DNA of 5,978 nt from the NCBI GenBank assembly GCA_017615955.1, contig JAFZZD010000127.1:1-5978 (forward strand). Reading direction: 5' to 3'. How positions within the stretch are numbered: the stretch's first letter is position 1; each line of letters opens with the position of its first letter. Of this stretch, positions 5,958-5,978 are shown piece by piece. Position numbers and translations under genes: made by a program. The notes beneath the pieces are model-generated. The model saw nothing but the letters and a program-made list of their open reading frames with translations, was not told the DNA's origin and made no database searches. Source of the stretch: Victivallales bacterium (lineage in GTDB: Bacteria; Verrucomicrobiota; Lentisphaeria; Oligosphaerales; Oligosphaeraceae).

Positions 5958-5978
5958 TGGGCGCCGAGGCGGCGCCCA
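5958..5978 (-). repeat. Hairpin repeat copy 3, inverted, at the window end
   Basis: The same 9-bp arms, TGGGCGCCG and CGGCGCCCA, enclose AGG instead of CCT, so this is the reverse complement of copy 2. On the minus strand it is followed by CACATACAAAAC, a looser form of the ACATAAAAC tail. It lies 11 bases after the stop of the ATP-grasp gene. Read on the plus strand it could act as the stem of a terminator, but any T-run would fall beyond the window. Confidence 0.88.

Noticed and set aside
1..5978. The three repeats as a CRISPR array or transposon ends
   Set aside because: They are kilobases apart with genes between, there is no transposase, and no target-site duplication can be seen, since the window edges cut the outer copies.

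Overview
The window is a compact, entirely plus-strand bacterial gene cluster of five genes. Together the genes point to chemistry on D-amino acids and amide bonds. In order they are: a neutral-ceramidase-domain metal amidase (45-1361), an N-acyl-D-amino-acid deacylase (1366-2874), a CapA-type metallophosphoesterase (2963-4135), a glutamate-racemase-like protein (4132-4974) and a D-Ala-D-Ala-ligase-like ATP-grasp enzyme (4984-5946). All five are full length and show the main conserved motifs of their families. I see no tRNA, rRNA, CRISPR array, transposase or phage gene, and there is no gene-free stretch over 300 bases.

The genes fall into two tightly packed blocks. Genes 1-2 are separated by 4 bases. 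Genes 3-5 follow an 88-base gap, with a 4-base ATGA overlap between genes 3 and 4 and 9 bases between genes 4 and 5. The same GC-rich perfect hairpin (9-bp stem, CCT loop) followed by ACATAAAA lies directly in front of the first gene of each block. A third copy, in the opposite orientation, closes the window just after gene 5. The window edges fall in these hairpins, so this may be a contig broken at a dispersed repeat, or less likely a unit bounded by the repeat.

The genes could work together as follows (inference). The racemase-like protein would supply or remove a D-amino acid, the ATP-grasp enzyme would join it to another molecule, and the two hydrolases would cut N-acyl or amide bonds on D-residues. 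The CapA-like protein belongs to a family linked to poly-gamma-glutamate, but no CapB, CapC or CapD partner is present. Residues that bind substrate in classical MurI and Ddl are changed here, so a role outside ordinary peptidoglycan synthesis is plausible. No signal peptide or membrane segment is evident in any of the five, which suggests a cytoplasmic pathway.

The organism is a bacterium of moderate to slightly high GC content. Genes 1-3 lack clear Shine-Dalgarno sequences, while genes 4-5 have purine-rich ones. The tetranucleotide CCGG is almost absent (one copy found by eye), and this shapes Pro and Ala codon choice. The gene content would suit a Planctomycetota/Verrucomicrobiota/Lentisphaerota-type bacterium, but that is a weak guess.
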